In this document: positions 1 to 6,826 of the stretch, one piece after another | Position numbering within the stretch: the first letter of the stretch is position 1 | Layout of the letters: each line of letters opens with the position of its first letter | DNA from: Kiritimatiellia bacterium | GTDB lineage: Bacteria > Verrucomicrobiota > Kiritimatiellia > CAIQIC01 > Lenti-01 | DNA length: 8,031 nt | Direction: 5' to 3' | Assembly (NCBI GenBank): GCA_018432565.1 | Contig: JAHDSS010000536.1 | Coordinates: forward strand, 1 to 8,031 | Program-made: the position numbers and the translations under genes | Notes under the pieces: generated by a model | Told to the model about the DNA's origin: nothing | The model's input: only the letters and a program-made list of their open reading frames with translations | The model's database searches: none

Positions 1-2059
1 CTTTGATCCAGGCCTGGGGCAGATCATCCCAGCGTTCCTTCAGGCCGCGGAGCAGAACCGGTCGGGCCGCCTCCGTCCAGCCGTTCTTCCAGACCACTTC
101 GGCCAGCCAAGGGTACGCCCGGAGATGATCCATCACCCAGGTCTGGTGTTCATCCGTAATCAGCGCCGGAAGCGCAAAGCGCAGGTAATAGGAATCCGGG
201 GTTGTTTCCGCCAGCAGCAAGGCATGTTCCGACCCGATTTTCTTCAGCATGGCCACCTGGCGATCATCCGATCCCCATCTTTGTTGGCCGGATGACGCCC
301 GGTCAATCGCCTGGATGTACTCGCGGACATCCTCCGGGGCGGGGTGTTCCGGCCATTGAATCCGGTTGAGATCTTCCGAGACTTGTTCCTCGGTTTTCAT
401 TCCGGCAGACCGGCCCCGGAAACGGGACTCCAGCCGCAGCCCGGTCTCCTGCAGGGTCTTGTCCGCCTGGCCGATTCGCACCGCCTCTACCCGCACCAGT
501 TCCGCATCGGCCAGCCATTCCGGCGTAATCTGATCTCGGCGGTCTTCGCCGTATTTCAAACGGACAGAACGAACCGTTAAGCGTTGCCGACCGGCAGAGG
601 CCAGGTCAAAGGACCCCCCGAAATCATCCGCAGGCAGCGCGATTTCGCGTCTCGCCGGATTGCGCAGCACGTACAGGACCGAACTGGATCCAAACGGATC
701 CTTCCCGGAAGCGGAACGATCAAACATCAACCGCAAGGTCCGCTCCCGCAGGATGACGGAACATCCGGCCGGATCTTCCAGCACATCGGTAATCACGGCC
801 TGCTCCGCACCCAGATCAATCTTGTGATTGGGCTTCAGCGGAATCGCGCCTGTCACGTCATACCGGAATATGTGCACGGTGATGGTCGCGTCGAGATCTC
901 CCGTTTGGTCGGCATGCGCATTGAAGTCCGCCTCTTCCATGGTAAACAAGTCGGAGGAAGAATGAATGAGGCTGGCGTTTCCGACGATTATACGCCCCTC
1001 CAGGGCATGCGACAGGGATGCGCGATCCCAATCCCTGGAAAACAGGGCATAGGAGGTCCGGGCATTCGTGGCCTGAAACCCGTCTGAGAAGGTGAAGGTT
1101 GCCCGGGAAACCTGGGGGTGAAACTCATGCCCCGGCACGTCGCCGGATACGCGGATGCGCCCCCGGATTTGTTTCCGCCGCCCCTCCCTGCTGCTCATGC
1201 GGAAATGGTCCGAAACATCCAGCGTATGGCGCTCCAGCACGGCATCAATATGTCCGGGATCGAATTCCGCAGAGGAGCCCGCCGGCGGCGGAGGGGCCAT
1301 GAAATCCCACTTCCATGCGAGGGGGAGAGCCAGCATCCCGGCAATGGCCAGCCCCAGCAACAGGACCGAGCGCAGGGTCCGGCGAAACAGATACTGGTGG
1401 ATCACCACCGCGCTGAAACCGAGAGCCGTAAACAAACCGGTGACAATCTGCTGCGAGGCGACCAACGACATGTTTTGCCGGGACTCCACCAGGGCCATCG
1501 GGTCCATAAACAGCATGGCGATATGCAGGGCGAATTGAATCAGCATATAGCCCACGAACCCCAGCACCGCGACGAATATAAAACGGGCATAGGTGGGGGT
1601 CAAAACGGCAAGCGCCGCCACCATGAGGAGAGTCCCCAGGCGATTCAGCAGAATTTCCGGAACCGCCAGGGCGAGCTGGGACAGGGAGGCCCGGTTGGCC
1701 GCCAGCACCGCCAATTCAATCAAGAGAGGCAACAGCACCAGCAGCCCGCCGCAATACAGCGCCTTGCTCCGGAGCAAAATGTTCCGGGAGACCGGACGGG
1801 TGGCCCAGAACGCCGTGGTGCCCACCAGCGGCTCATCCTGAATCAGCAGGGGAACAATGGCGAAAATCAGCAGGCTCTGCAGCATGGGAATCAGGACGGC
1901 CAGCAAACTGAACGTGATCTGCCAGGCCATGTTGTCCGACAAGGAGGCCAGACCGCTGCCGCTTAAGCCGGCCTGCAGCAGCACCAGCAGCAGCCATGTC
2001 GCCAGCAACCCCCGCAGATGGCGGATGTCTTTTTTGAAAATGTGCAAAACAAGATTCAC
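1..2059 (-). CDS. ABC-2-type transporter permease with large C-terminal non-membrane domain (3' end outside window)
   Basis: This is the membrane subunit of an ABC transporter, paired with the ATPase gene just upstream; its substrate is unknown. The frame stays open for 686 codons and leaves the window without a stop. I chose the GTG start at 2059 because AGGAGG lies 7 nt upstream, overlapping the ATPase stop codon; the in-frame product begins VNLVLHIFKKDIRHLRG. An ATG at 2066 is in another frame. Hydrophobic stretches suggest about seven membrane segments: residues roughly 18-32, 46-73, 102-120, 138-156, 159-183, 203-221 and 231-249. After segment 2 comes FWATRPVSRNILLRSKAL, which resembles the cytoplasmic loop of ABC-2 permeases (inference from memory). 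From about residue 250 to the edge the protein is hydrophilic with no membrane span. The last 120 or so residues are helical and look faintly HEAT-like (weak). It is probably translated together with the ATPase, whose stop is 11 nt away. Confidence 0.85.
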   Translation of the reverse strand, partial: MNLVLHIFKKDIRHLRGLLATWLLLVLLQAGLSGSGLASLSDNMAWQITFSLLAVLIPMLQSLLIFAIVPLLIQDEPLVGTTAFWATRPVSRNILLRSKALYCGGLLVLLPLLIELAVLAANRASLSQLALAVPEILLNRLGTLLMVAALAVLTPTYARFIFVAVLGFVGYMLIQFALHIAMLFMDPMALVESRQNMSLVASQQIVTGLFTALGFSAVVIHQYLFRRTLRSVLLLGLAIAGMLALPLAWKWDFMAPPPPAGSSAEFDPGHIDAVLERHTLDVSDHFRMSSREGRRKQIRGRIRVSGDVPGHEFHPQVSRATFTFSDGFQATNARTSYALFSRDWDRASLSHALEGRIIVGNASLIHSSSDLFTMEEADFNAHADQTGDLDATITVHIFRYDVTGAIPLKPNHKIDLGAEQAVITDVLEDPAGCSVILRERTLRLMFDRSASGKDPFGSSSVLYVLRNPARREIALPADDFGGSFDLASAGRQRLTVRSVRLKYGEDRRDQITPEWLADAELVRVEAVRIGQADKTLQETGLRLESRFRGRSAGMKTEEQVSEDLNRIQWPEHPAPEDVREYIQAIDRASSGQQRWGSDDRQVAMLKKIGSEHALLLAETTPDSYYLRFALPALITDEHQTWVMDHLRAYPWLAEVVWKNGWTEAARPVLLRGLKERWDDLPQAWIK

Positions 2060-2066
2060 AGCCCAT

Positions 2067-2072
2067 CCTCCT
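2067..2072 (-). promoter_or_regulatory. Ribosome binding site of the permease gene
   Basis: A perfect AGGAGG sits 7 nt upstream of the GTG at 2059 and overlaps the TAG stop of the ATPase gene. It fixes the GTG start of the permease, and it suggests that ribosomes finishing the ATPase can restart on the permease. Confidence 0.8.
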
Positions 2073-2973
2073 ATTCCGTAATCCGATAGGTTCTGGCCAG
2101 CGTCAGAAAAATGTCCCGCAGAGACATCGGGGCAAACTGTACATCCCTCACGGCTCCGACCGCCTCTTTCAGGCGCGGCTCCGCCTCTGCGTCAAAGGCG
2201 CTCTCCACATACGACAGCACCGGCCCCGCCTTCTCCGGCAGCAGCCAGCTCGCAGGATATGGCTTCCGGGCGGCCGATTCCGATTCCAGCACGGCCTCGG
2301 CGCGCCGAAACCGGTTCTGCAATATTTCCACCGATTCGCAAATCCCCAGCCGTCCCTTGTTCAGTATTCCCACCCAGTCGGCCAAGCGCTCGACTTCGTC
2401 AATATCATGCGATGAAATGAACACGGTCCAGCGCTCTTGTTCCGTGAGCTCCAGCACCCCGCGAATAAACTCATCGCGTACCAGCGGATCCAAGCCGGTA
2501 AACGGCTCGTCCAGCACCAGCAGCCGGGGCCGATAAGCCAGCGACGTCAGCAGCGCCGCCTTGACCTTCATGCCCCGGGACAAATGCTTGATCTTGCGGT
2601 CCGCCGGCAGGTCGAACTGTTTCAGCAGCCTGCGGCAGAAATCCCAGTCCCAATCGGGATACATGGGTGCGCAATAGTGAATGAACTCGTGAACGGTCAT
2701 CCAGCCGGGCATCTTCTGGTTCTCCGATACATACCCGATGTGCTGGAAATCTTCCGGCCCCAGTTTGGTGCTGGGCCTGCCCATGACCAGCGCCCGTCCC
2801 TCCTCCGGCGGAAACAGGTTCATCATGGCCTTGATGGTAGTGGTTTTCCCGGCCCCGTTCGGCCCCAGAAAGGCAAAAATGCTGCCCTCTGGCACCTCCA
2901 AGGTCAGCCGGTCCACGGCCACGGTTTTCCGAAACCGCTTGGTCATCGCTTCAATCTGGATAATCGCACTCAT
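2071..2973 (-). CDS. ABC transporter ATP-binding protein (YtrB-like)
   Basis: This is the cytoplasmic ATPase that powers the adjacent permease. From the ATG at 2973 it is 300 residues. The motifs run in order: Walker A GPNGAGKTT (residues 37-45), Q-loop Gln86 in YVSENQKMPG, signature LSRGM (131-135, a variant of LSGGQ), Walker B LLVLDEP with catalytic Glu156, D-loop GLD (160-162) and switch His189 in SSHD. Residues after about 220 form the short C-terminal extension common in this class of exporter-type ATPases. An ATG at 2997 would add eight residues, but it lacks an SD. The ATG at 2973 overlaps the regulator's stop as ATGA and has AAAGGG a few bases upstream, so I prefer it. ATPases beside YtrA-type regulators (Bacillus subtilis ytr operon) are linked to cell-envelope or antibiotic stress; the substrate here cannot be told from sequence. 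Confidence 0.93.
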   Translation of the reverse strand: MSAIIQIEAMTKRFRKTVAVDRLTLEVPEGSIFAFLGPNGAGKTTTIKAMMNLFPPEEGRALVMGRPSTKLGPEDFQHIGYVSENQKMPGWMTVHEFIHYCAPMYPDWDWDFCRRLLKQFDLPADRKIKHLSRGMKVKAALLTSLAYRPRLLVLDEPFTGLDPLVRDEFIRGVLELTEQERWTVFISSHDIDEVERLADWVGILNKGRLGICESVEILQNRFRRAEAVLESESAARKPYPASWLLPEKAGPVLSYVESAFDAEAEPRLKEAVGAVRDVQFAPMSLRDIFLTLARTYRITE

Positions 2974-3356
2974 CGCTGCCCTTTGTTGCTGGCCCATAAT
3001 TCAGTTACCGCCGCCAGAACATCTTCTTGGCTCAACGACATCCGTTTGGCTTCAATCACCAGCTGCTCGAGCTGATCCTGCAGCAGATTCTTTTTCTGAT
3101 CGGAACTGGGCGGCGGAGCCGTGGCCACCACCGTGCCGATTCCCGGCACGATGTTCAGCAACCCCTCGTCCGCGAGGTTCCGAACCACTTTTTGTGCCGT
3201 ATTGGGGTTGATCCGCAATTCCTGGCTCAATTGGCGGATGGAGGGAAACCGATCTCCGGGAACAAGGTGACCGGTGACCACAGCTTTTTTAACCGCAAAG
3301 ACAATTTGCCGGGTTACGGGAACGCCCGGTTGAAAGGTTATCGAGAACGGAAGCAT
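2970..3356 (-). CDS. GntR-family transcriptional regulator, YtrA subfamily
   Basis: This is a small DNA-binding repressor, 128 residues, probably controlling its own transporter operon. The N-terminal winged helix-turn-helix spans about residues 14-79 and carries typical GntR features: PGDRFPSIRQLSQEL (34-47), the recognition region INPNTAQKVVRNLADEGLL (49-67) and the wing PGIGTVVA (71-78). What follows is only about 45 residues with a helical segment (LLQDQLEQLVIEAKRMSLS), far too short for the FadR or UTRA effector domains. That short dimerisation tail defines the YtrA subfamily. The gene is first in the operon and overlaps the ATPase by ATGA. There is no SD before the ATG; instead a palindromic operator and a -10 box abut the start, which fits a leaderless mRNA and autorepression. 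The effector is unknown. Confidence 0.92.
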   Translation of the reverse strand: MLPFSITFQPGVPVTRQIVFAVKKAVVTGHLVPGDRFPSIRQLSQELRINPNTAQKVVRNLADEGLLNIVPGIGTVVATAPPPSSDQKKNLLQDQLEQLVIEAKRMSLSQEDVLAAVTELWASNKGQR

Positions 3357-3381
3357 GGTGTACTATATGCACTAGTACACC
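3357..3381. promoter_or_regulatory. Palindromic operator of the YtrA-type regulator
   Basis: This is a perfect inverted repeat, GGTGTACTA (3357-3365), 7-base spacer TATGCAC, TAGTACACC (3373-3381). The GTGTA...TACAC half-sites resemble operators described for YtrA-family GntR regulators. The site covers the predicted -10 box and ends directly before the regulator's ATG, so binding there would block its own promoter. The symmetry is seen in the sequence; the binding protein is inferred from position and family. Confidence 0.8.
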
Positions 3382-3392
3382 TGGCGCGTCAA
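3362..3392 (-). promoter_or_regulatory. Promoter of the regulator-ABC operon
   Basis: On the minus strand, TTGACG (3387-3392, -35) and TATAGT (3362-3367, -10) are separated by 19 bp, slightly longer than optimal. A start 6 nt past the -10 box would fall on 3356, the A of the regulator's ATG. The left operator arm covers the -10 box and the right arm lies in the spacer. This is predicted by eye only. Confidence 0.6.
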
Positions 3393-3462
3393 GTCTCTCA
3401 CCGATCTGGAACAGGCCAGGTCCACCAAGCTCCTGGTTTTCGCCCCGGTCACATCCCGCCTG

Positions 3463-3482
3463 GATCCGGCCGCATCCGGATC
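3463..3482 (-). other. GC-rich inverted repeat at the rlmN stop codon
   Basis: GATCCGG and CCGGATC form a perfect 7-bp stem with a 6-base loop (ATGCGG in the RNA), beginning within the rlmN TGA. No U-run follows, so it is not a complete intrinsic terminator. It could be a weak terminator or an mRNA 3'-end stabiliser. The rest of the gap down to the regulator promoter shows nothing else. Confidence 0.4.
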
Positions 3483-4509
3483 AGGTGTGATGAGCCCGCC
3501 GGCGGAGCTGGCCGCAGGCGGCATCCACGTGTTGGCCTTTGGAATCGCGCAGGGTGCCTTCCACGCCGCGCTTTTCCAGCACGCGCAGAAACCCTTCCAT
3601 GGCGGAACGCGAAGGCGCCGCGCCTTCGAACTCCTCCACCGGACTCAACGGGATCAGATTGACCCGGCAGGGAAACCGCCGCAGGCGCCCGGCCAGTTGC
3701 TCCGCATTCTCCCGGGCATCGTTCACGCCCCGGATCAGCGTGTATTCAAACGTGATGTGCCGCTTGGTCCGCGCGGTGTAGTCGGCGCAGGCGTCCAGCA
3801 GTGCATCCATCGGATATTTGTTTTCAACCGGCATGAGCCGCCGGCGCAGCTCCGGGTTCGCCGCATGCAGCGATACGGACAGCTCGACCTGCAACCCCTC
3901 CTCCGCCAGCCGCCGGATGCCGGGAATGACGCCGCTGGTGCTGAGGGTGATCCGCCGCGCGCCGATGTTCAGTCCGTCGGGATGGTTCAGGATGCGGACG
4001 GACTTGAGCACGGCGTCATAGTTGTCGAACGGCTCGCCCATGCCCATGTACACGACGTTGTCCGGCCGCCTGCCGAGCACGGCGGCCACGGCCTGGACCT
4101 GCGCGACGATCTCCCCCTCCGAGAGATTGCGGGCATACCCGCCTTTGGCGCTGGCGCAGAAGGCGCACCCCATCCGACAACCCACCTGGGTGGAAACGCA
4201 TACCGTGTTCCGTTCGCGCGCGGGAATCAGCACGGTCTCGATGCTCTCCCCGTCATCGAGTCCGATCAGCCATTTGCGCGCGCCGCCCGGATCGCCGGAT
4301 TCCTTCAGGAGCCGGGCCGGGCCGGGCGTACAGGTCGCCGAAAGCGCCTGCTTCAGGGCCTGGGGCAGATTGCCCATCAGATCCCAGCCATCCGCATGGC
4401 GTACCTGCAACCACTGCCAGAGCTGCCGTCCCCGGAAGGCCGGCTGGCCGATTTCCTTGCAGAGGGATTGCAGCTCTTCGGGAAACAAGCCTTGCAGGGC
4501 GGTTTTCAT
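3481..4509 (-). CDS. rlmN: Dual-specificity 23S rRNA (A2503) and tRNA (A37) C2-methyltransferase RlmN
   Basis: This radical-SAM enzyme of the cytoplasm methylates carbon 2 of A2503 in 23S rRNA and of A37 in certain tRNAs. From the ATG at 4509 it is 342 residues, close to the usual length. The N-terminal domain begins with the family pattern (GLFPEELQSLCKEIGQPAFRG). The 4Fe-4S cysteines are C111, C115 and C118 in CRMGCAFC. The methyl-relay pair is also present: C104 in CVSTQVGC, matching E. coli C118, and C332 in DAACGQL, matching E. coli C355. MGMGEP (155-160) is the glycine-rich SAM-binding stretch. The C-terminal motif reads RDSKGQHVDAACGQL; the K and H are mild departures from the common RG-D form. 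An in-frame ATG at 4656 would add 49 unconserved residues overlapping hicB, so I rejected it. No clear SD precedes 4509. The hicB stop is 16 nt upstream, suggesting coupling or read-through from hicAB. Confidence 0.93.
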   Translation of the reverse strand: MKTALQGLFPEELQSLCKEIGQPAFRGRQLWQWLQVRHADGWDLMGNLPQALKQALSATCTPGPARLLKESGDPGGARKWLIGLDDGESIETVLIPARERNTVCVSTQVGCRMGCAFCASAKGGYARNLSEGEIVAQVQAVAAVLGRRPDNVVYMGMGEPFDNYDAVLKSVRILNHPDGLNIGARRITLSTSGVIPGIRRLAEEGLQVELSVSLHAANPELRRRLMPVENKYPMDALLDACADYTARTKRHITFEYTLIRGVNDARENAEQLAGRLRRFPCRVNLIPLSPVEEFEGAAPSRSAMEGFLRVLEKRGVEGTLRDSKGQHVDAACGQLRRRAHHT

Positions 4510-4525
4510 GTCGCGCGGCACCGGC

Positions 4526-4924
4526 TTATTTCCGAGATCGCCTTGGACTTTTCCGAGGAGGAAGTGATGGAGCCTCTTCCCGGCCATAGCGGGCGCCGCC
4601 CTCGCGCAGAAGTCCCACGCAGTAGGAGTTGAGGCTTTCCCCGCGGCGAAGCGCATTCAACGCCATCGTCCTGTGCAGTTCGGCACCAACCCGTACCACG
4701 AACTTTCCCGAGTAGTTCTTTCCCGCCGTGGCCGCCGGCAACGGCTGGCCGTCCCGCCGGTAGATTTCGATCCATTCGTCCACCGCTTGGCACAGTTCCC
4801 GATACACCTTGGTTTCATCATCCCCGTGGATGCCGCCCAACATCAGCCCCGGACAGGTGCCCACGTAGCATCCGTCTTCCTCCGACCACTCCACGATTTT
4901 GAGATACTGATCGCCGGCTTTCAT
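4526..4924 (-). CDS. hicB: HicB antitoxin
   Basis: This antitoxin binds and blocks the HicA ribonuclease and, through its DNA-binding end, represses the hic promoter. It has 132 residues. The N-terminal HicB fold (about 1-65) shows the hallmark VEWSEEDGCYVGTCPGL and then GGIHGDDETKVYREL. Residues 72-107 form the ribbon-helix-helix type DNA-binding segment (SGKFVVRVGAELHRTMALNA, then GESLNSYCVGLL). The ATG at 4924 overlaps the hicA stop as ATGA and has GGAGGT (4931-4936) 6 nt upstream, so the start is firm. The last 25 residues are rich in Arg, Lys and Pro (ending PPRKSPRRSRK) and extend past the recognisable fold. The tail may be real or a sign of drift near the rlmN start. The pair looks intact and is presumably functional. 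Confidence 0.93.
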   Translation of the reverse strand: MKAGDQYLKIVEWSEEDGCYVGTCPGLMLGGIHGDDETKVYRELCQAVDEWIEIYRRDGQPLPAATAGKNYSGKFVVRVGAELHRTMALNALRRGESLNSYCVGLLREGGARYGREEAPSLPPRKSPRRSRK

Positions 4925-5115
4925 TTCCGCACCTCCCGAATCGCCCGGGCCACGTCCCGCTCCTGATACGGCTTCGCGTCATGCGCCGGATTTCCGCTCA
5001 CGGTGATTTTCGGGCCGCAGGCATGGGTATAGTTCCGGTGGCTGCCCTTGCCGCCGCGATTCACGAAGCCCGCCTTATCGAGTTCGCGAATCAACTCCCT
5101 GATTTTCTTGGGCAT
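4921..5115 (-). CDS. hicA: HicA toxin (mRNA interferase)
   Basis: This small toxin cuts mRNA independently of the ribosome and is neutralised by HicB. It has 64 residues, a normal length for HicA. The double-stranded-RNA-binding-like fold is recognisable: start MPKKIRELIRELDKAGF, then GGKGSHRNYTH with catalytic His26 (E. coli HicA His24), and the C-terminal KITVSGNPAHDAKPYQ followed by ERDVARAIREV. The key histidine and glycines are intact, so the toxin should be active. It comes first in the operon and overlaps hicB by 4 nt. No good SD precedes the ATG at 5115 (only GAGA, very close), and the predicted transcription start lies on the ATG itself. The 108 bp between the promoter and the end of ahcY show no gene and no clear terminator. 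Confidence 0.94.
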   Translation of the reverse strand: MPKKIRELIRELDKAGFVNRGGKGSHRNYTHACGPKITVSGNPAHDAKPYQERDVARAIREVRK

Positions 5116-5120
5116 GTCTC

Positions 5121-5150
5121 ATTAGTACTAATTAAGTACTACGTTGTCAA
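5121..5150 (-). promoter_or_regulatory. hicAB promoter
   Basis: A perfect -35 TTGACA (5145-5150) is followed by ACTAAT (5121-5126) with an 18-bp spacer, or TACTAA with 17 bp. The -10 is weak (ACTAAT matches four of six). The spacer is AT-rich and contains the inverted repeat listed separately. A start 6 nt beyond ACTAAT would be 5115, the A of the hicA ATG. Confidence 0.6.
5123..5141. promoter_or_regulatory. Inverted repeat operator in the hicAB promoter
   Basis: This is a perfect inverted repeat on the plus strand: TAGTACT (5123-5129), AATTA, AGTACTA (5135-5141). It fills the spacer between the -35 and -10 of hicAB. Palindromes at this place are the usual binding sites of the HicB or HicAB complex for autorepression; the binding partner is inferred. 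Confidence 0.7.
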
Positions 5151-5258
5151 CACCCCGGATGCGGTTCCGAACCCGATCCCGGCTGGCGCCCGCCCAGGGG
5201 CGAGGTCTTCGATGGAAGCGCCCTCCAGGAATCCGTTCGGCCTTCCGCCGCCCGCAAA

Positions 5259-6674
5259 TCAATACCGGTAATGCTCGGGCTTGTAGGGGCCTTCGACCGG
5301 AACGCCGAGATAGGCAGCCTGTTTGCGGTTGAGCCGGTCGAGCTTGACCCCCAGATTCCCCAGATGGAGACGGGCGACCTTCTCATCGAGCTTCTTGGGC
5401 AGGGTATAGACCCCCACGGGATACTTCTCCGACTTCGTGAACAATTCGATCTGCGCCAGAGTCTGGTTGGAGAAGCTGTTGCTCATCACAAAGCTCGGGT
5501 GGCCGGTGGCGCAGCCCAGATTGACCAGGCGGCCTTCCGCCAGCATCAGGATGGACCGGTTCTTCTTTGTCCAGATGCGGTGCACCTGGGGTTTGATTTC
5601 CTCCCAGCGGTATTTCCGCATCGCCGCCGTCTGGATTTCGCTGTCGAAATGCCCGATGTTGCAGACGATCGCCAGGTTTTTCATTTTCACCATGTGCTTG
5701 GCGGTAATGACGTCGCAGCAGCCGGTCGTCGTGACGAAGATATCGCCCTGCGTGCAGGCTTCGTCCATCGTCATGACCTCGTAGCCGTCCATCGCCGCCT
5801 GCAGCGCGCAGATCGGATCGATTTCCGTCACGATCACGCGTGCGCACTGGCCGCGGAGCGACTGGCAGGAGCCCTTGCCCACGTCGCCGTAACCCGCCAC
5901 CACCGCCACTTTGCCGGAGATCATGACATCCGTCGCGCGCATGATGCCGTCCACCAGCGAATGCCGGCAGCCGTACACATTGTCGAACTTGGACTTCGTC
6001 ACCGAGTCGTTGACATTGAACGCCGGAAACAGCAGTTCGTTGCGCGAAGCCATCTGGTACAGGCGGTGCACACCGGTCGTCGTCTCTTCCGTGGCACCCC
6101 GAATCGTCTTGGCCATCTTCAGGAAGCGCTCCGGGTTCTTCTTAACCGACTTGCGAACCTGCGCCTTGAGAATTTCTTCCTCCTCGCTCTCATAGGGGCC
6201 GTCGAGAACCTGAAGCCCCTCCCGCGCCGCCTTTACGCCGAGGTGCACGAACAGCGTGGCATCGCCGCCGTCGTCCAGGATCATATTGGGCGATTCTTTT
6301 CCCCAGTCGAGAATGCGATCGGTGTATTCCCAGTACTCCTTGAGGGTCTCGCCCTTGACGGCGAAGACCGGCGTGCCCTTGACGGCCAGCGCGGCGGCGG
6401 CATGGTCCTGGGTGGAGAAAATGTTGCAACTGGCCCAGCGGACGCGGGCACCCAGCGCCTGCAGGGTTTCGACCAGCACCGCCGTCTGGATGGTCATATG
6501 GATGGAGCCGGCGATCCGCGCGCCTTTCAGCGGCTGGACCTTGGCGTATTCCGCGCGGACCGCCATCAGGCCGGGCATTTCGTGCTCGGCCAGCCCGATC
6601 TCCTTGCGGCCGTAGGGGGCCAGGGACAAATCCTTCACCACGGCATCCAATTTCTTCCTGCGTACTGTCGCCAT
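5259..6674 (-). CDS. ahcY: Adenosylhomocysteinase (S-adenosyl-L-homocysteine hydrolase)
   Basis: This cytoplasmic NAD-dependent enzyme splits S-adenosylhomocysteine into adenosine and homocysteine, removing the inhibitory product of SAM-dependent methylation. It has 471 residues from the ATG at 6674, chosen because AAGGAG lies 6 nt upstream; an ATG at 6767 would add 31 unconserved residues running through the promoter. Substrate-site residues are present: His59 (HMTIQTA), Asp135 (DDGGD), Glu197 (EETTTGV), Asn222/Lys227/Asp231 ([11 protein letters not shown]), His342 (GHFD) and His392 (GHPSFVMS). The NAD Rossmann loop is GYGDVGKG (261-268), and the C-terminal KPEHYRY supplies the Lys and Tyr that reach into the partner subunit's NAD site. 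Residues about 162-195 carry the charged insertion that marks the long bacterial form. No SAH riboswitch is visible. The product clears SAH made by methyltransferases such as the nearby RlmN, but no operon link is seen. Confidence 0.97.
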   Translation of the reverse strand: MATVRRKKLDAVVKDLSLAPYGRKEIGLAEHEMPGLMAVRAEYAKVQPLKGARIAGSIHMTIQTAVLVETLQALGARVRWASCNIFSTQDHAAAALAVKGTPVFAVKGETLKEYWEYTDRILDWGKESPNMILDDGGDATLFVHLGVKAAREGLQVLDGPYESEEEEILKAQVRKSVKKNPERFLKMAKTIRGATEETTTGVHRLYQMASRNELLFPAFNVNDSVTKSKFDNVYGCRHSLVDGIMRATDVMISGKVAVVAGYGDVGKGSCQSLRGQCARVIVTEIDPICALQAAMDGYEVMTMDEACTQGDIFVTTTGCCDVITAKHMVKMKNLAIVCNIGHFDSEIQTAAMRKYRWEEIKPQVHRIWTKKNRSILMLAEGRLVNLGCATGHPSFVMSNSFSNQTLAQIELFTKSEKYPVGVYTLPKKLDEKVARLHLGNLGVKLDRLNRKQAAYLGVPVEGPYKPEHYRY

Positions 6675-6680
6675 TTGAAA

Positions 6681-6686
6681 CTCCTT
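6681..6686 (-). promoter_or_regulatory. Ribosome binding site of ahcY
   Basis: AAGGAG lies 6 nt before the ATG at 6674 inside a purine run (AAAAAGGAG). It decides between this start and the upstream in-frame ATG at 6767. Confidence 0.85.
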
Positions 6687-6704
6687 TTTGGAAAATATCG
6701 CTGG

Positions 6705-6733
6705 ACTATACGGCCCGGAACGGGCCGATGCAA
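6705..6733 (-). promoter_or_regulatory. Candidate ahcY promoter with a palindromic spacer
   Basis: On the minus strand, TTGCAT (6728-6733) and TATAGT (6705-6710) are separated by exactly 17 bp. The -10 box matches five of six consensus bases; the -35 box keeps only the TTG. The whole spacer (6711-6727) is the perfect inverted repeat CGGCCCG, TTC, CGGGCCG. A start around 6698-6699 would give a short leader of about 25 nt with the SD. Confidence 0.5.
6711..6727. repeat. Perfect 7+3+7 GC palindrome between the ahcY -35 and -10
   Basis: CGGCCCG and its exact complement CGGGCCG flank a three-base centre. As DNA it could be an operator within the promoter spacer. As RNA from an upstream transcript it would be a stable hairpin, but the following bases (TATAGTCC) are not a U-run, so it would be a poor terminator for ftsW. 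Confidence 0.7.
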
Positions 6734-6826
6734 GGCGCGTTTGCCCCAATACGCCAAATATCCCCATGCTCGAAAGGAGCGCCTGCCTCCGACAAACGGC
6801 CCGACTTCATGACTCCCGTGTCATAA

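Noticed and set aside
584..1966. Plus-strand open frames at 584-1087 and 1118-1966.
   Set aside because: They lie antisense to the permease frame, are rich in Gln, His, Arg and Gly, and show no domain.
3376..3480. A protein-like plus-strand reading (VKSLTDLEQARSTKLLVFAP) between the regulator and rlmN.
   Set aside because: It has no start codon, begins right after a stop inside the operator and continues into the rlmN antisense frame; probably chance.
4510..4656. Longer RlmN starting at the ATG at 4656.
   Set aside because: The family N-terminus begins at MKTALQGLFPEEL (4509); the extension overlaps hicB and has no RlmN-like residues.
3357..5141. Shared hexamer TAGTAC/GTACTA in the regulator operator and the hicA operator, suggesting cross-regulation.
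   Set aside because: The half-sites point in opposite orders and the spacing differs (7 versus 5 between arms), so one protein is unlikely to bind both.
5151..5258. GC-rich repeats after ahcY as an intrinsic terminator.
   Set aside because: The short stems have very small loops or distant arms, and no T-run follows in the minus direction.
6675..6767. Longer AhcY starting at the ATG at 6767.
   Set aside because: The extra 31 residues are not family-like and cross the predicted promoter; the ATG at 6674 has a strong SD at the right distance.
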